Shown: piece after piece, positions 22,531-29,674 of the stretch
Layout: every line of letters starts with the position of its first letter
How positions within the stretch are numbered: the stretch's first letter is position 1
Source: Actinomycetospora chiangmaiensis DSM 45062
GTDB taxonomy: Bacteria > Actinomycetota > Actinomycetes > Mycobacteriales > Pseudonocardiaceae
Direction of reading: 5' to 3'
DNA: 39,062 bases
Assembly (NCBI RefSeq): GCF_000379625.1
Contig: NZ_KB903217.1
Span: forward strand, 100,554 to 139,615
Made by a program: the position numbers and the translations under genes
Notes under the pieces: model-generated
What the model was told of the DNA's origin: nothing
Database searches by the model: none
The model's input: the letters and a program-made list of their open reading frames with translations, nothing else

Positions 22531-24176
22531 GCCGCGTCGTGGTCGTGGGGGCAGGCCTCGGCGGCCTCGCGACGGCGGCCCGGCTGGCCGCGGCGGGGCA
22601 CGAGGTCGAGGTCCACGAGCAGGCCGACGTCGTCGGCGGGAAGCTCGGCGTCGTCGAGCGCGACGGCTTCACCTTCGACACCGGGCCCTCGCTGCTCACG
22701 CTGCCCGGCCTCCTCGAGGACCTCCTCACGACGACGGGTGGCCCCGCCGGTCTCGCTGTCGAGCGCGTCGACCCGGCCTGCGACTACACCTTCGCCGACG
22801 GCACCCGCCTGACGCTGCCGCACGACCCGGCCGAGGTCCCGGCCGCGTTCGACGCCGCTTTCGGCCCCGGGGCGGGCACGGCCTGGTCGCGGTTGCACGC
22901 CCGGTCGGAGCACCTCTGGAAGCTCGTGGGCGAGGACGTGCTCCGGCGTCCGCTGACGCTCCCCGCGCTGCTGCGGATGAGCCTCCGCCCCGGGGGCCTG
23001 CGGGCGGTGGCGCCGTGGCGCACGGTGCGCGGCCTGGCCCGCCGGGTGCTGCCCGACCCCCGGATGCGCACCTGGCTGGAGCGCTACGCGACCTACTCCG
23101 GCTCCGACCCGCGCCGGACGCCCGCCGTGCTCTCGGTGACCTCGTTCGTCGAGCAGGAGTTCGGCGCCTGGTACGTGCCCGGGGGGCTGCGCCGCATCGT
23201 CGACACCCTGCACGCGCGGTGCGTCGAGCTGGGCGTGGCGGTGCACCTGTCGTCGCCCGTCGACGAGGTGCTGGTCGAGGCCGGCCGGGCGGTCGGGGTC
23301 CGGGTGGCCGGGCGGGAGCGGCGCGCCGACGCGGTGGTGTGCAACGCCGACGCCACGGTGCTCCACGAGCGGCTGCTGCCCCGCGGCGCGGCCCCCCGGG
23401 CCCGACGACGGCTCCGGCGGGTCCCCCCGTCGAGCGCCGGGTTCGTGCTGCTGCTGGGGCTCTCCGGCCGGTCGCAGGCCGCGGCCCACCGGGTGTTCTT
23501 CCCCGCCGACTACGCCGCCGAGTTCGACGCGGTCTTCGGCCGCCGACCCCGCCCGGTCGAGGACCCGACGGTCTACGTCCACGCCCCCGACGACCCCGCG
23601 CTGCGTCCCGACGACGACTCCGAGGGGTGGTTCGTGCTGGTGAACGCCCCGGTGCACGACCCGGGGCGGGCGCGCGGCGTGGACTGGGACGCCCCCGGCC
23701 TGCGCGAGGCCTACGCGGAGCGGGTGCTCGACGTGCTCGCGGCCCGCGGGGTCGACGTCCGGCCACGGCTGCGGTTCGTCGAGGTGCTCACCCCCGCCGA
23801 CCTCGAGCGCCGCACCGACTCGCCCGGCGGCGCGATCTACGGCACCGCCTCCCACGGCCCGCGGGCCGCGCTCCGGCGACCCGCCAACGCGGGGCCGCTG
23901 CCCGGCCTCCACCTCGTCGGTGGCTCGGCCCACCCCGGCGGCGGCATCCCGCTGGTGCTGATGTCGGCCGAGATCGTGGCGGGTCTCATCGGTCCGGCGG
24001 GATCTCCGGGGGGAACTCCGCCGGGATCGAGCGCCACATCCCGACGGCGAGCTGCACCAGACCCACCAGCGCCAACGCCGCCCACGTCGTCAGGAACGTC
24101 GTCCCCCAGCTCCACCCCGGGCCCGGCACCCTCGGCAGCACCGCCGCCCCCAGCACGGGGAGGGCGACGACGATGA
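22527..24176 (+). CDS. CrtI/CrtD-type carotenoid desaturase
   Basis: This 549-residue FAD enzyme starts at GTG 22527 (GTGA overlap with the glycosyltransferase). The dinucleotide motif VVVVGAGLGGLATAARLAAAG opens the protein, followed by HEQADVVGGKLG and FTFDTGPSLLTLP. The C-terminal family signature GSAHPGGGIPLVLMSAEIVAGL lies near residue 480. With CruF and a glycosyltransferase beside it, a CrtD-like 3,4-desaturase acting on hydroxylated carotenoid is as likely as phytoene desaturase. The family normally ends shortly after this signature; here about 63 extra Pro/Ser/Thr-rich residues are encoded antisense to the next gene, an apparent overprinted extension. Confidence 0.87.
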   Translation: MSRVVVVGAGLGGLATAARLAAAGHEVEVHEQADVVGGKLGVVERDGFTFDTGPSLLTLPGLLEDLLTTTGGPAGLAVERVDPACDYTFADGTRLTLPHDPAEVPAAFDAAFGPGAGTAWSRLHARSEHLWKLVGEDVLRRPLTLPALLRMSLRPGGLRAVAPWRTVRGLARRVLPDPRMRTWLERYATYSGSDPRRTPAVLSVTSFVEQEFGAWYVPGGLRRIVDTLHARCVELGVAVHLSSPVDEVLVEAGRAVGVRVAGRERRADAVVCNADATVLHERLLPRGAAPRARRRLRRVPPSSAGFVLLLGLSGRSQAAAHRVFFPADYAAEFDAVFGRRPRPVEDPTVYVHAPDDPALRPDDDSEGWFVLVNAPVHDPGRARGVDWDAPGLREAYAERVLDVLAARGVDVRPRLRFVEVLTPADLERRTDSPGGAIYGTASHGPRAALRRPANAGPLPGLHLVGGSAHPGGGIPLVLMSAEIVAGLIGPAGSPGGTPPGSSATSRRRAAPDPPAPTPPTSSGTSSPSSTPGPAPSAAPPPPARGGRRR

Positions 24177-24663
24177 TCCGCGTCGGCCGTTCCGCCACCG
24201 TCACCGCGCCCGCCCCGGGCATGCCCACCGACTGCGCCCGCGCCCGGGCGTACTCGTGCAGCAGCGTCACGGCCGCGACCGCCACCGCGGCCGGGGCCGG
24301 TGCGCCGAGCACGACGAGCACCGCGACCAGCAGCAGGTCCCCCAGGCGGTCGCAGACGGCGTCGACGACCGCCCCGAGCGGCCGTGCCCGGTCGGCGGCC
24401 AGGGCCACCGCCCCGTCGAGCCCGTCGAGCACCCCGCCCAGCACCACCAGCACCCCGGCGAACGCCACCCACGGCGCACCCGCCGTCGCCACCAGGAGGG
24501 CTCCCGCGAACGCCAGCACCCCGGCCACCGAGAGCACGTCCGGGGGGACCCCCAGGAACGGACGCACGCAGGCCCGGACCAGCCGCAGCCAGCCGCGCAC
24601 CACCGCCGACGGTGCCAGGCCGCCGTGGCGCGCCGACCACCCGGCGTCCGGATCCGCTCCCAC
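23986..24663 (-). CDS. CDP-alcohol phosphatidyltransferase family protein
   Basis: This 225-residue membrane protein starts at GTG 24663. It carries the CDP-alcohol phosphotransferase motif D80-G-L-D83-G84...G97...D101...D105, which binds metal and CDP and transfers a phosphatidyl or related group to an alcohol. The Arg of the usual DGxxAR part is Leu88 here, while every Asp and Gly is kept. Five to six hydrophobic helices fit the family. The alcohol acceptor is unknown. The last 191 bases overlap the convergent carotenoid desaturase, and the start lies only nine bases from the divergent YihY-type gene. Confidence 0.82.
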   Translation of the reverse strand: MGADPDAGWSARHGGLAPSAVVRGWLRLVRACVRPFLGVPPDVLSVAGVLAFAGALLVATAGAPWVAFAGVLVVLGGVLDGLDGAVALAADRARPLGAVVDAVCDRLGDLLLVAVLVVLGAPAPAAVAVAAVTLLHEYARARAQSVGMPGAGAVTVAERPTRIIVVALPVLGAAVLPRVPGPGWSWGTTFLTTWAALALVGLVQLAVGMWRSIPAEFPPEIPPDR

Positions 24664-24672
24664 CCGGCCAGC

Positions 24673-25554
24673 GTGCCACCGGTGGCCACGGTGACCACCC
24701 GACGGCAGCGCGCGGCCGGTCTCGCGCGGCAGGTCGGGCGGACCTTCCCGGTCAGCGACGTCGCCCTGTGGGCCGCCGGCGCCACCTACTTCGGCGTCAT
24801 CGGGCTCGTGCCGCTGGCGCTCGCCTCGCTGTGGGCGGTCGGGCGTCTGGTCGGCGGCGACGTGCTCACGACCGCGATGGAGGCGGCGATCGGCGGCCTG
24901 CCGCCCGGCCACGGCACGCCCGAGGCGCTGCGCACGCTCACGGCCGTCGCCCTCGGGATGCCGTGGTGGAAGGCGCTGGTCGTGCTCTTCCCCGCCAGCC
25001 TCTACGGCGAGGGCCTCCGCCGGGCGTTCCGCCAGTTCGCGGACGTGCCCGACCGGCTCACCGGCTGGCGGGGGCGCGCCGGGCTGCTCGGCGTCGCGGC
25101 CGTCGCACCCTTCCTCGTCGTGGTGGTGCTGGCGGCGGCGCCCGTCGTCGGGCCGCTGTACGCCGCCGGCGGCTGGTCGCTCGTGCTCGGCGTGGTCATC
25201 GCCTTCCACGTGGTGTTCCTGACGGTGTCGCTGGCCCTCGTCGCGCTCTTCCGGTTCGTGGCGCCCGGTCGGCTCGGCGGGAAGGCGCTCTGGATCGGGG
25301 CGTTCGCCACCGGCTCGGTGCTCGCGGGCTTCCTCCAGGGCTTCGTGGTGTTCCTGGCCATCCCGATCCAGTGGTCGGCGCCGTTCGGCGGGCTGCCGAT
25401 CGTGGGTGCGGTGTCGGCGCTGGCGCTGTGGCTGTTCCTGCTGCACATCCTCGTGCTCTGCGGGTTCCGCGCGACCGTCGTGCTCGACCAGGTGCTCCAG
25501 GAGCGCAGGACGGCGTCTGACGGACCCTCGGGCGGGGAAACCGGACCGTCATGA
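24673..25554 (+). CDS. YihY/BrkB-type integral membrane protein
   Basis: This 293-residue protein has at least six membrane helices. In-frame GTGs at 24673, 24682 and 24691 are all possible; the last leaves slightly more room for a divergent promoter. After a basic N-terminus, FPVSDVALWAAGATYFGVIGLVPL resembles the first YihY helix, and PWWKALVVLFPASLYGEGLRRAF and LWLFLLHILVLCGF fit later YihY segments. Members are inner-membrane proteins of undefined role, once wrongly called ribonuclease BN. The last four bases (ATGA) overlap the quinone reductase start. Confidence 0.72.
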   Translation: MPPVATVTTRRQRAAGLARQVGRTFPVSDVALWAAGATYFGVIGLVPLALASLWAVGRLVGGDVLTTAMEAAIGGLPPGHGTPEALRTLTAVALGMPWWKALVVLFPASLYGEGLRRAFRQFADVPDRLTGWRGRAGLLGVAAVAPFLVVVVLAAAPVVGPLYAAGGWSLVLGVVIAFHVVFLTVSLALVALFRFVAPGRLGGKALWIGAFATGSVLAGFLQGFVVFLAIPIQWSAPFGGLPIVGAVSALALWLFLLHILVLCGFRATVVLDQVLQERRTASDGPSGGETGPS

Positions 25555-26519
25555 AGGCAGCCGTCTACCGCAGGACCGGGCCCGCCCGGGACGTGCTCTC
25601 CGTCGAGGAGATCGACGTCCCCGAGCCCGGTCCCGGCCAGGTCCGCGTCCGCATCACCCGCTCCGCGATCAACCCGACCGACTGGAAGAGCCGCGCCGGC
25701 CTGACCGGCGGCGAGCCCGACGGTTTCCAGATCCCGCACCAGGACGGCGCGGGCGTCGTCGACGCGGTCGGCGAGGGCGTCGAGGGCCGCGAGGTCGGCC
25801 AGCGGGTGTGGCTCCACCTGGCGGCGTTCAAGAACCGCTACGGGACCGCCGCGGAGTTCAGCGTGCTGCCCGCCGAGCGGGCCGTCCCGCTGCCTGACGA
25901 CGCCTCCGACGACCTCGGCGCCTGCCTCGGCGTCCCGGCCGTCACGGCGGCGCACTGCCTGGGCGGCGACCCCGCCGCGCTCGCGGGGAAGACCGTGCTC
26001 GTGGCCGGCGGGGCGGGCGCGGTCGGCCACTTCGCGATCGGGCTGGCGAAGTACGCGGGTGCCCGGGTGGTCGCCACGGTGAGCTCGGAGTCCAAGGGCG
26101 AGCGCGCCCGCGCGGCCGGGGCGGACCTCGTCGTGAACTACCGCGAGGACGGGGCGGTCGAGAAGGTCCGCGCCTTCGCCGAGCGGGTCGACCGGATCGT
26201 CGAGGTCGCCCTCGGCGCGAACCTCGAGCTCGACCTCGCCGTCAGCGACAACACGACCATCGCCGTGTACGCCAACGAGCCGAACGACCCGACCATCCCG
26301 GTGCGGCGGCTGATGGTCTCCAACACCACGATCCGCTTCGTGCTGCTCTACAACATCACCGCCGCCGATCTGGCCGCCGACGTCGCCTGGGTGCGGGGCG
26401 CCGTGGCGGCCGGAGAGCTCACCGCGCTGGAGGCGACGACCTACCCGCTCGACGACGTCGTCGCAGCTCAGGAGGCGGTGGAGAACGGCGCGGTCGGGAA
26501 GGTCATGCTTATCCCCTAG
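25551..26519 (+). CDS. NADPH:quinone oxidoreductase (zinc-free MDR family)
   Basis: This 322-residue medium-chain reductase starts at ATG 25551, overlapping the upstream gene. It lacks the zinc-binding cysteines of alcohol dehydrogenases and has the quinone-reductase signatures NPTDWKSRAG, PHQDGAGVVDAVG, and the NADPH-binding VLVAGGAGAVGHFAIGLAKY. The family reduces quinones or enones by one or two electrons in the cytosol. The C-terminus ENGAVGKVMLIP is typical and complete. It is followed two bases later by a 9-bp hairpin, so it likely ends the transcript begun by the YihY-type gene. Confidence 0.92.
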   Translation: MKAAVYRRTGPARDVLSVEEIDVPEPGPGQVRVRITRSAINPTDWKSRAGLTGGEPDGFQIPHQDGAGVVDAVGEGVEGREVGQRVWLHLAAFKNRYGTAAEFSVLPAERAVPLPDDASDDLGACLGVPAVTAAHCLGGDPAALAGKTVLVAGGAGAVGHFAIGLAKYAGARVVATVSSESKGERARAAGADLVVNYREDGAVEKVRAFAERVDRIVEVALGANLELDLAVSDNTTIAVYANEPNDPTIPVRRLMVSNTTIRFVLLYNITAADLAADVAWVRGAVAAGELTALEATTYPLDDVVAAQEAVENGAVGKVMLIP

Positions 26520-26520
26520 G

Positions 26521-26542
26521 CCGGGAGGCGGACGCCTCCCGG
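26521..26542 (+). terminator. 9-bp hairpin immediately after the quinone reductase
   Basis: CCGGGAGGC (26521-26529) pairs exactly with GCCTCCCGG (26534-26542) around a four-base loop, starting one base after the stop codon. It is a compact, very stable stem without a T-run and a likely terminator. Confidence 0.75.
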
Positions 26543-26567
26543 GAATCGACCCCCGGGGAGGCCGTCC

Positions 26568-27098
26568 GTGGTCAGCCGTTCCGCACGTTTCGAGGTGATC
26601 GGAGACGTGATGCTCGCGTGGACTCCGGCGGAGAACGCCGACGACGAGGCCGCGTGGATCCGTTCGCCCGCCGCCCGTTTCGACTCCGACGGGGACCGCG
26701 CCGGGACCCGCACCTCCTGGAAGCTCGCCGTCTCGCACTCGCGGGAGAAGCGGGTCGGGCCGGGCACCGTCGGGTGGGTGCACGAGTGGAACGGGCGCGG
26801 CCGCATCGCCGCCGTCGTCGTCTTCGACTCGAACCCGTACTCGCGCACCGGCGCCGACAACGAGGCCGAGTGGTACGCCGACGGCATCCTCGGGGTCATC
26901 CCGGAGGAGCACCGGGTGCCGGCCGAGACGATCATGGCGCACCCCGACTGGAAGCCCAGCGCCCCGTACATGGGTGCCAAGGGCCGGCAGTTCAAGGACG
27001 GCGCCCCGGTCGTGCCGGGCAACGCCGTGATCCTGCGCGAGCTCGTCGACGACGAGACGGCGCGCTGGCTCGGGCTCGACCGGAGCATGGCCCACTAG
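26568..27098 (+). CDS. Protein of unknown function
   Basis: This 176-residue protein starts at GTG 26568, six bases after GGGGAGG, and codes with strong G/C third-position bias, so the gene is real. I recognise no domain. It is soluble, acidic and rich in Trp (AWTPAE, WKLAVS, GWVHEWNGRGR, EWYADG, HPDWKP), with alternating beta-like segments such as IAAVVVFDSNPYS. There is no signal peptide or membrane helix. It stands between a hairpin terminator and the regulatory region of the ChoD-like gene, so it may be monocistronic. Confidence 0.75.
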   Translation: MVSRSARFEVIGDVMLAWTPAENADDEAAWIRSPAARFDSDGDRAGTRTSWKLAVSHSREKRVGPGTVGWVHEWNGRGRIAAVVVFDSNPYSRTGADNEAEWYADGILGVIPEEHRVPAETIMAHPDWKPSAPYMGAKGRQFKDGAPVVPGNAVILRELVDDETARWLGLDRSMAH

Positions 27099-27106
27099 AG
27101 GAGACA

Positions 27107-27141
27107 GCAGGTACGGGTGACCTTCCGTCACACCTACCCGC
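27107..27141. promoter_or_regulatory. Large imperfect dyad upstream of the ChoD-like gene
   Basis: Arms 27107-27121 (GCAGGTACGGGTGAC) and 27127-27141 (GTCACACCTACCCGC) match as an inverted repeat at 12 of 15 positions around CTTCC. The dyad covers the -35 region of the candidate promoter at 27146. It is a plausible operator for a dimeric repressor; the regulator is unknown. Confidence 0.65.
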
Positions 27142-27145
27142 GAGT

Positions 27146-27151
27146 TAACGT
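27146..27151 (+). promoter_or_regulatory. Candidate -10 box for the ChoD-like gene
   Basis: TAACGT lies six bases before GTG 27158 (three before GTG 27155), so the mRNA would be leaderless. No ribosome site is visible. This favours the second GTG as the start. Confidence 0.5.
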
Positions 27152-27157
27152 GCGGTG

Positions 27158-28885
27158 GTGCGCGACCACCACCACGACGTCCTCGTCATCGGCTCCGGAT
27201 TCGGCGGCAGCGTCTCGGCGCTGCGTCTGACCGAGAAGGGCTACCGGGTCGGGGTCCTCGAGGCGGGACGGCGTTTCAGCCCGGAGACGCTGCCCTCGAC
27301 CTCCTGGGACGTCCGCAACTTCCTCTGGGCCCCTGCGCTGGGCTGCTACGGCATCCAACGGATCCACGTCCTGCGTGACGTCGTGGTGCTCGCGGGCGCC
27401 GGCGTCGGCGGCGGATCGCTGAACTACGCGAACACGCTCTACCAGCCGTCGTCCGAGGCCTTCTACCGCGACCCGCAGTGGGCCTCGATCACCGACTGGC
27501 GCGACGAGCTCGACCCCTTCTACGCCCAGGCCCAGCGGATGCTCGGGGTCGTCACGCAGCCGACCGTGACCCCGTCCGACCAGGTGATGCGCCAGGTCGC
27601 CCGCGAATGGGGCCGGGAGGACACCGTCACCCCGACGCGGGTCGGCGTGTACTTCGGCGAGGGGCCCGGCGTCACGGTGCCCGACCCGTTCTTCGGCGGC
27701 GCGGGGCCCGACCGCACCGGCTGCATCGAGTGCGGCGAGTGCATGACGGGCTGCCGCCACGGCGCGAAGAACACCCTCGACCAGAACTACCTCGGGCTGG
27801 CCGAACGGGCCGGCGCCCTCGTGTACCCCGAGACGACGGTGCTCTCGGTGCGCCCGCTCGCGTCCGGGTGGGAGGTCGTGACGCGACCGACCCGCGGTGG
27901 CCGACGCCGCCGGACGGTCTGGACGGCCGACCAGGTCATCTTCTCCGCCGGCACCTGGGGCACGCAGTCACTGCTGCACCGCCTGCGCGACACCGGGGTG
28001 CTGCCGAGCATCTCCGCCCGGCTCGGGCACCTGACGCGGACGAACTCCGAGGCGCTGGTCGGCGCCATGTCCCGGCGCGCGCCGCAGCGGGGCGGGCCGC
28101 GCGACTTCACGCAGGGCGTCGCGATCACGTCGTCGTGGCACCCGGACCCCGACACCCACATCGAGCCCTGCCGCTACGGCTACGGCTCGAACGCGATGGG
28201 GCTGCTCACCACGCTCATGACCGACGGCGACGGCCGGGTGCCGCGCCTGGTCAAGATGCTCGGCCAGGGCCTGCGGCACCCCCGGACGCTGCTGCGCTCG
28301 TTCGACAAGCGCCGCTGGTCGGAGCGCACCGTCATCGCGCTCGTGATGCAGTCGCTGGACAACTCGATCACCGTGCGGCGCCGCTTCGGCCGGCTGGTCT
28401 CCCGCCAGGGCCACGGCACCCCGAACCCCACGTGGATCCCGGCCGCGAACGCCACCACCCGCCGGATGGCCGAGATCATCGACGGCGACCCGGGCGGCAC
28501 CTGGGGCGAGGCCGTGAACATGCCGATGACCGCGCACTTCATCGGCGGCTGCGCGATCGGGACGTCGCCGACCACCGGTGTGATCGACGCCTACCAGCGC
28601 CTCTACGGCTACGACGGCCTGCACGTGGTCGACGGGTCGGCGCTCTCGGCCAATCTCGGCGTCAACCCCTCGCTGACCATCACGGCCCAGGCCGAGCGCG
28701 CCATGGCGTTCTGGCCCAACAAGGGCGAGGCCGACCCCCGGCCGCCGCTCGGCGCGGCCTACGAGCGGCTGGAGCCGGTCGCACCGGTGCACCCCGTGGT
28801 GCCCGCGGGCGCTCCGGGCGCCCTGCGCACGGTGACGCTGCCCGTTCCCCCGGTCCCGCCCCGCACCCCGGTCGCGGGTTCCTGA
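27158..28885 (+). CDS. GMC-type oxidoreductase of the cholesterol oxidase ChoD family
   Basis: This 575-residue FAD enzyme (576 if GTG 27155 is used) resembles mycobacterial ChoD in length and motifs. The FAD motif DVLVIGSGFGGSVSALRL opens it, followed by VLAGAGVGGGSLNYANTLY. A cysteine-rich stretch GCIECGECMTGCRHGAKNT has C-x2-C-x2-C-x3-C spacing, as in ferredoxin-type clusters, and is typical of this subfamily. The C-terminal FAD/active-site part has FIGGCAIGTSPTTGVIDAYQ and GSALSANLGVNPSLTITAQAER. It likely oxidises a sterol or other bulky alcohol in the cytosol; no signal peptide is seen. ChoD proteins may have substrates other than cholesterol, so the substrate is uncertain. Confidence 0.85.
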   Translation: MRDHHHDVLVIGSGFGGSVSALRLTEKGYRVGVLEAGRRFSPETLPSTSWDVRNFLWAPALGCYGIQRIHVLRDVVVLAGAGVGGGSLNYANTLYQPSSEAFYRDPQWASITDWRDELDPFYAQAQRMLGVVTQPTVTPSDQVMRQVAREWGREDTVTPTRVGVYFGEGPGVTVPDPFFGGAGPDRTGCIECGECMTGCRHGAKNTLDQNYLGLAERAGALVYPETTVLSVRPLASGWEVVTRPTRGGRRRRTVWTADQVIFSAGTWGTQSLLHRLRDTGVLPSISARLGHLTRTNSEALVGAMSRRAPQRGGPRDFTQGVAITSSWHPDPDTHIEPCRYGYGSNAMGLLTTLMTDGDGRVPRLVKMLGQGLRHPRTLLRSFDKRRWSERTVIALVMQSLDNSITVRRRFGRLVSRQGHGTPNPTWIPAANATTRRMAEIIDGDPGGTWGEAVNMPMTAHFIGGCAIGTSPTTGVIDAYQRLYGYDGLHVVDGSALSANLGVNPSLTITAQAERAMAFWPNKGEADPRPPLGAAYERLEPVAPVHPVVPAGAPGALRTVTLPVPPVPPRTPVAGS

Positions 28886-28900
28886 CGGGTCGGGCGTCCC

Positions 28901-28953
28901 CGGGCGAGGGGCGTTCACGGCCCGGTGGATCGAGCGACGGGGCCCCTCGCCCG
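28901..28953 (+). terminator. 12-bp perfect stem between the ChoD-like gene and pepE
   Basis: CGGGCGAGGGGC (28901-28912) pairs with GCCCCTCGCCCG (28942-28953) around a 29-base loop, starting 15 bases after the stop codon. It could terminate the ChoD transcript or regulate read-through into pepE, whose start is 19 bases away. Confidence 0.65.
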
Positions 28954-28972
28954 ACACGGGAGACTGACCGGC

Positions 28973-29674
28973 GTGTCCGGTGACGTGCTGCTGCTGTCCA
29001 ACTCCCGCCCACCCGGCGGCTCGGAGCCGTTCACACACGCCCGCACGGTGCTGGACGACCACCTCGACGGGCGCACGGTGTGGTTCGTGCCCTACGCGCA
29101 GGCCGACCACGACGCGTACTTCCGCTGGGCCCACGACGCGCTCGGGATCGACCTGCGCCCGCTGCACCGCGAGCCCGACCCGGCGGCCACGGCTGCGGGC
29201 GCCGAGGCCGTGTTCGTCGGCGGCGGCAACACCTTCCGGCTGCTCCACGACGTGCGGCGCCTCGGCGTGCTCGACGCCCTGCGGACCAACGACGCCTGCC
29301 GCTACACCGGCAGCTCGGCCGGCACGAACCTCGCCCAGCCGACGATCATGACCACGAACGACATGCCGATCGTCGACCCCGGCGGCCTCGACGCCCTCGG
29401 GCGCGTGCCGTTCCAGGTGAACCCGCACTACCTCGACCCGGACCCCACGAGCACGCACCAGGGCGAGACCCGGGAGGAACGGATCCGGGAGTTCCACGAG
29501 CTCAACCGCGTACCCGTCGTCGGGCTGCGCGAGGGTGCGTGGCTGCACCGGACCGGCGACACGGTGACCCTCGGCGGGAACACCGCCCGGCTCTTCCGCC
29601 GCGACGAGGAGCCGGTCGAGCTCGCACCGGGTACGGACGTCTCATGGCTGCTCGCCCCCACGATCTCCTCCTGA
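28973..29674 (+). CDS. pepE: Dipeptidase E (alpha-aspartyl dipeptidase), serine peptidase family S51
   Basis: This 233-residue cytosolic peptidase hydrolyses dipeptides with N-terminal aspartate. GTG 28973 gives the family start DVLLLSNSRPPG and the right length (E. coli PepE has 229). The nucleophile is S115 in GSSAGTNLA, with the partner Asp in TTNDMPIVDP and the His in NPHYLDPDP. The segment VGGGNTFRLLHDVRRLGVL is also characteristic. A GAGACT box seven bases before the GTG may give a leaderless mRNA. Its 3' end overlaps the amidohydrolase start by 31 bases. Confidence 0.92.
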   Translation: MSGDVLLLSNSRPPGGSEPFTHARTVLDDHLDGRTVWFVPYAQADHDAYFRWAHDALGIDLRPLHREPDPAATAAGAEAVFVGGGNTFRLLHDVRRLGVLDALRTNDACRYTGSSAGTNLAQPTIMTTNDMPIVDPGGLDALGRVPFQVNPHYLDPDPTSTHQGETREERIREFHELNRVPVVGLREGAWLHRTGDTVTLGGNTARLFRRDEEPVELAPGTDVSWLLAPTISS

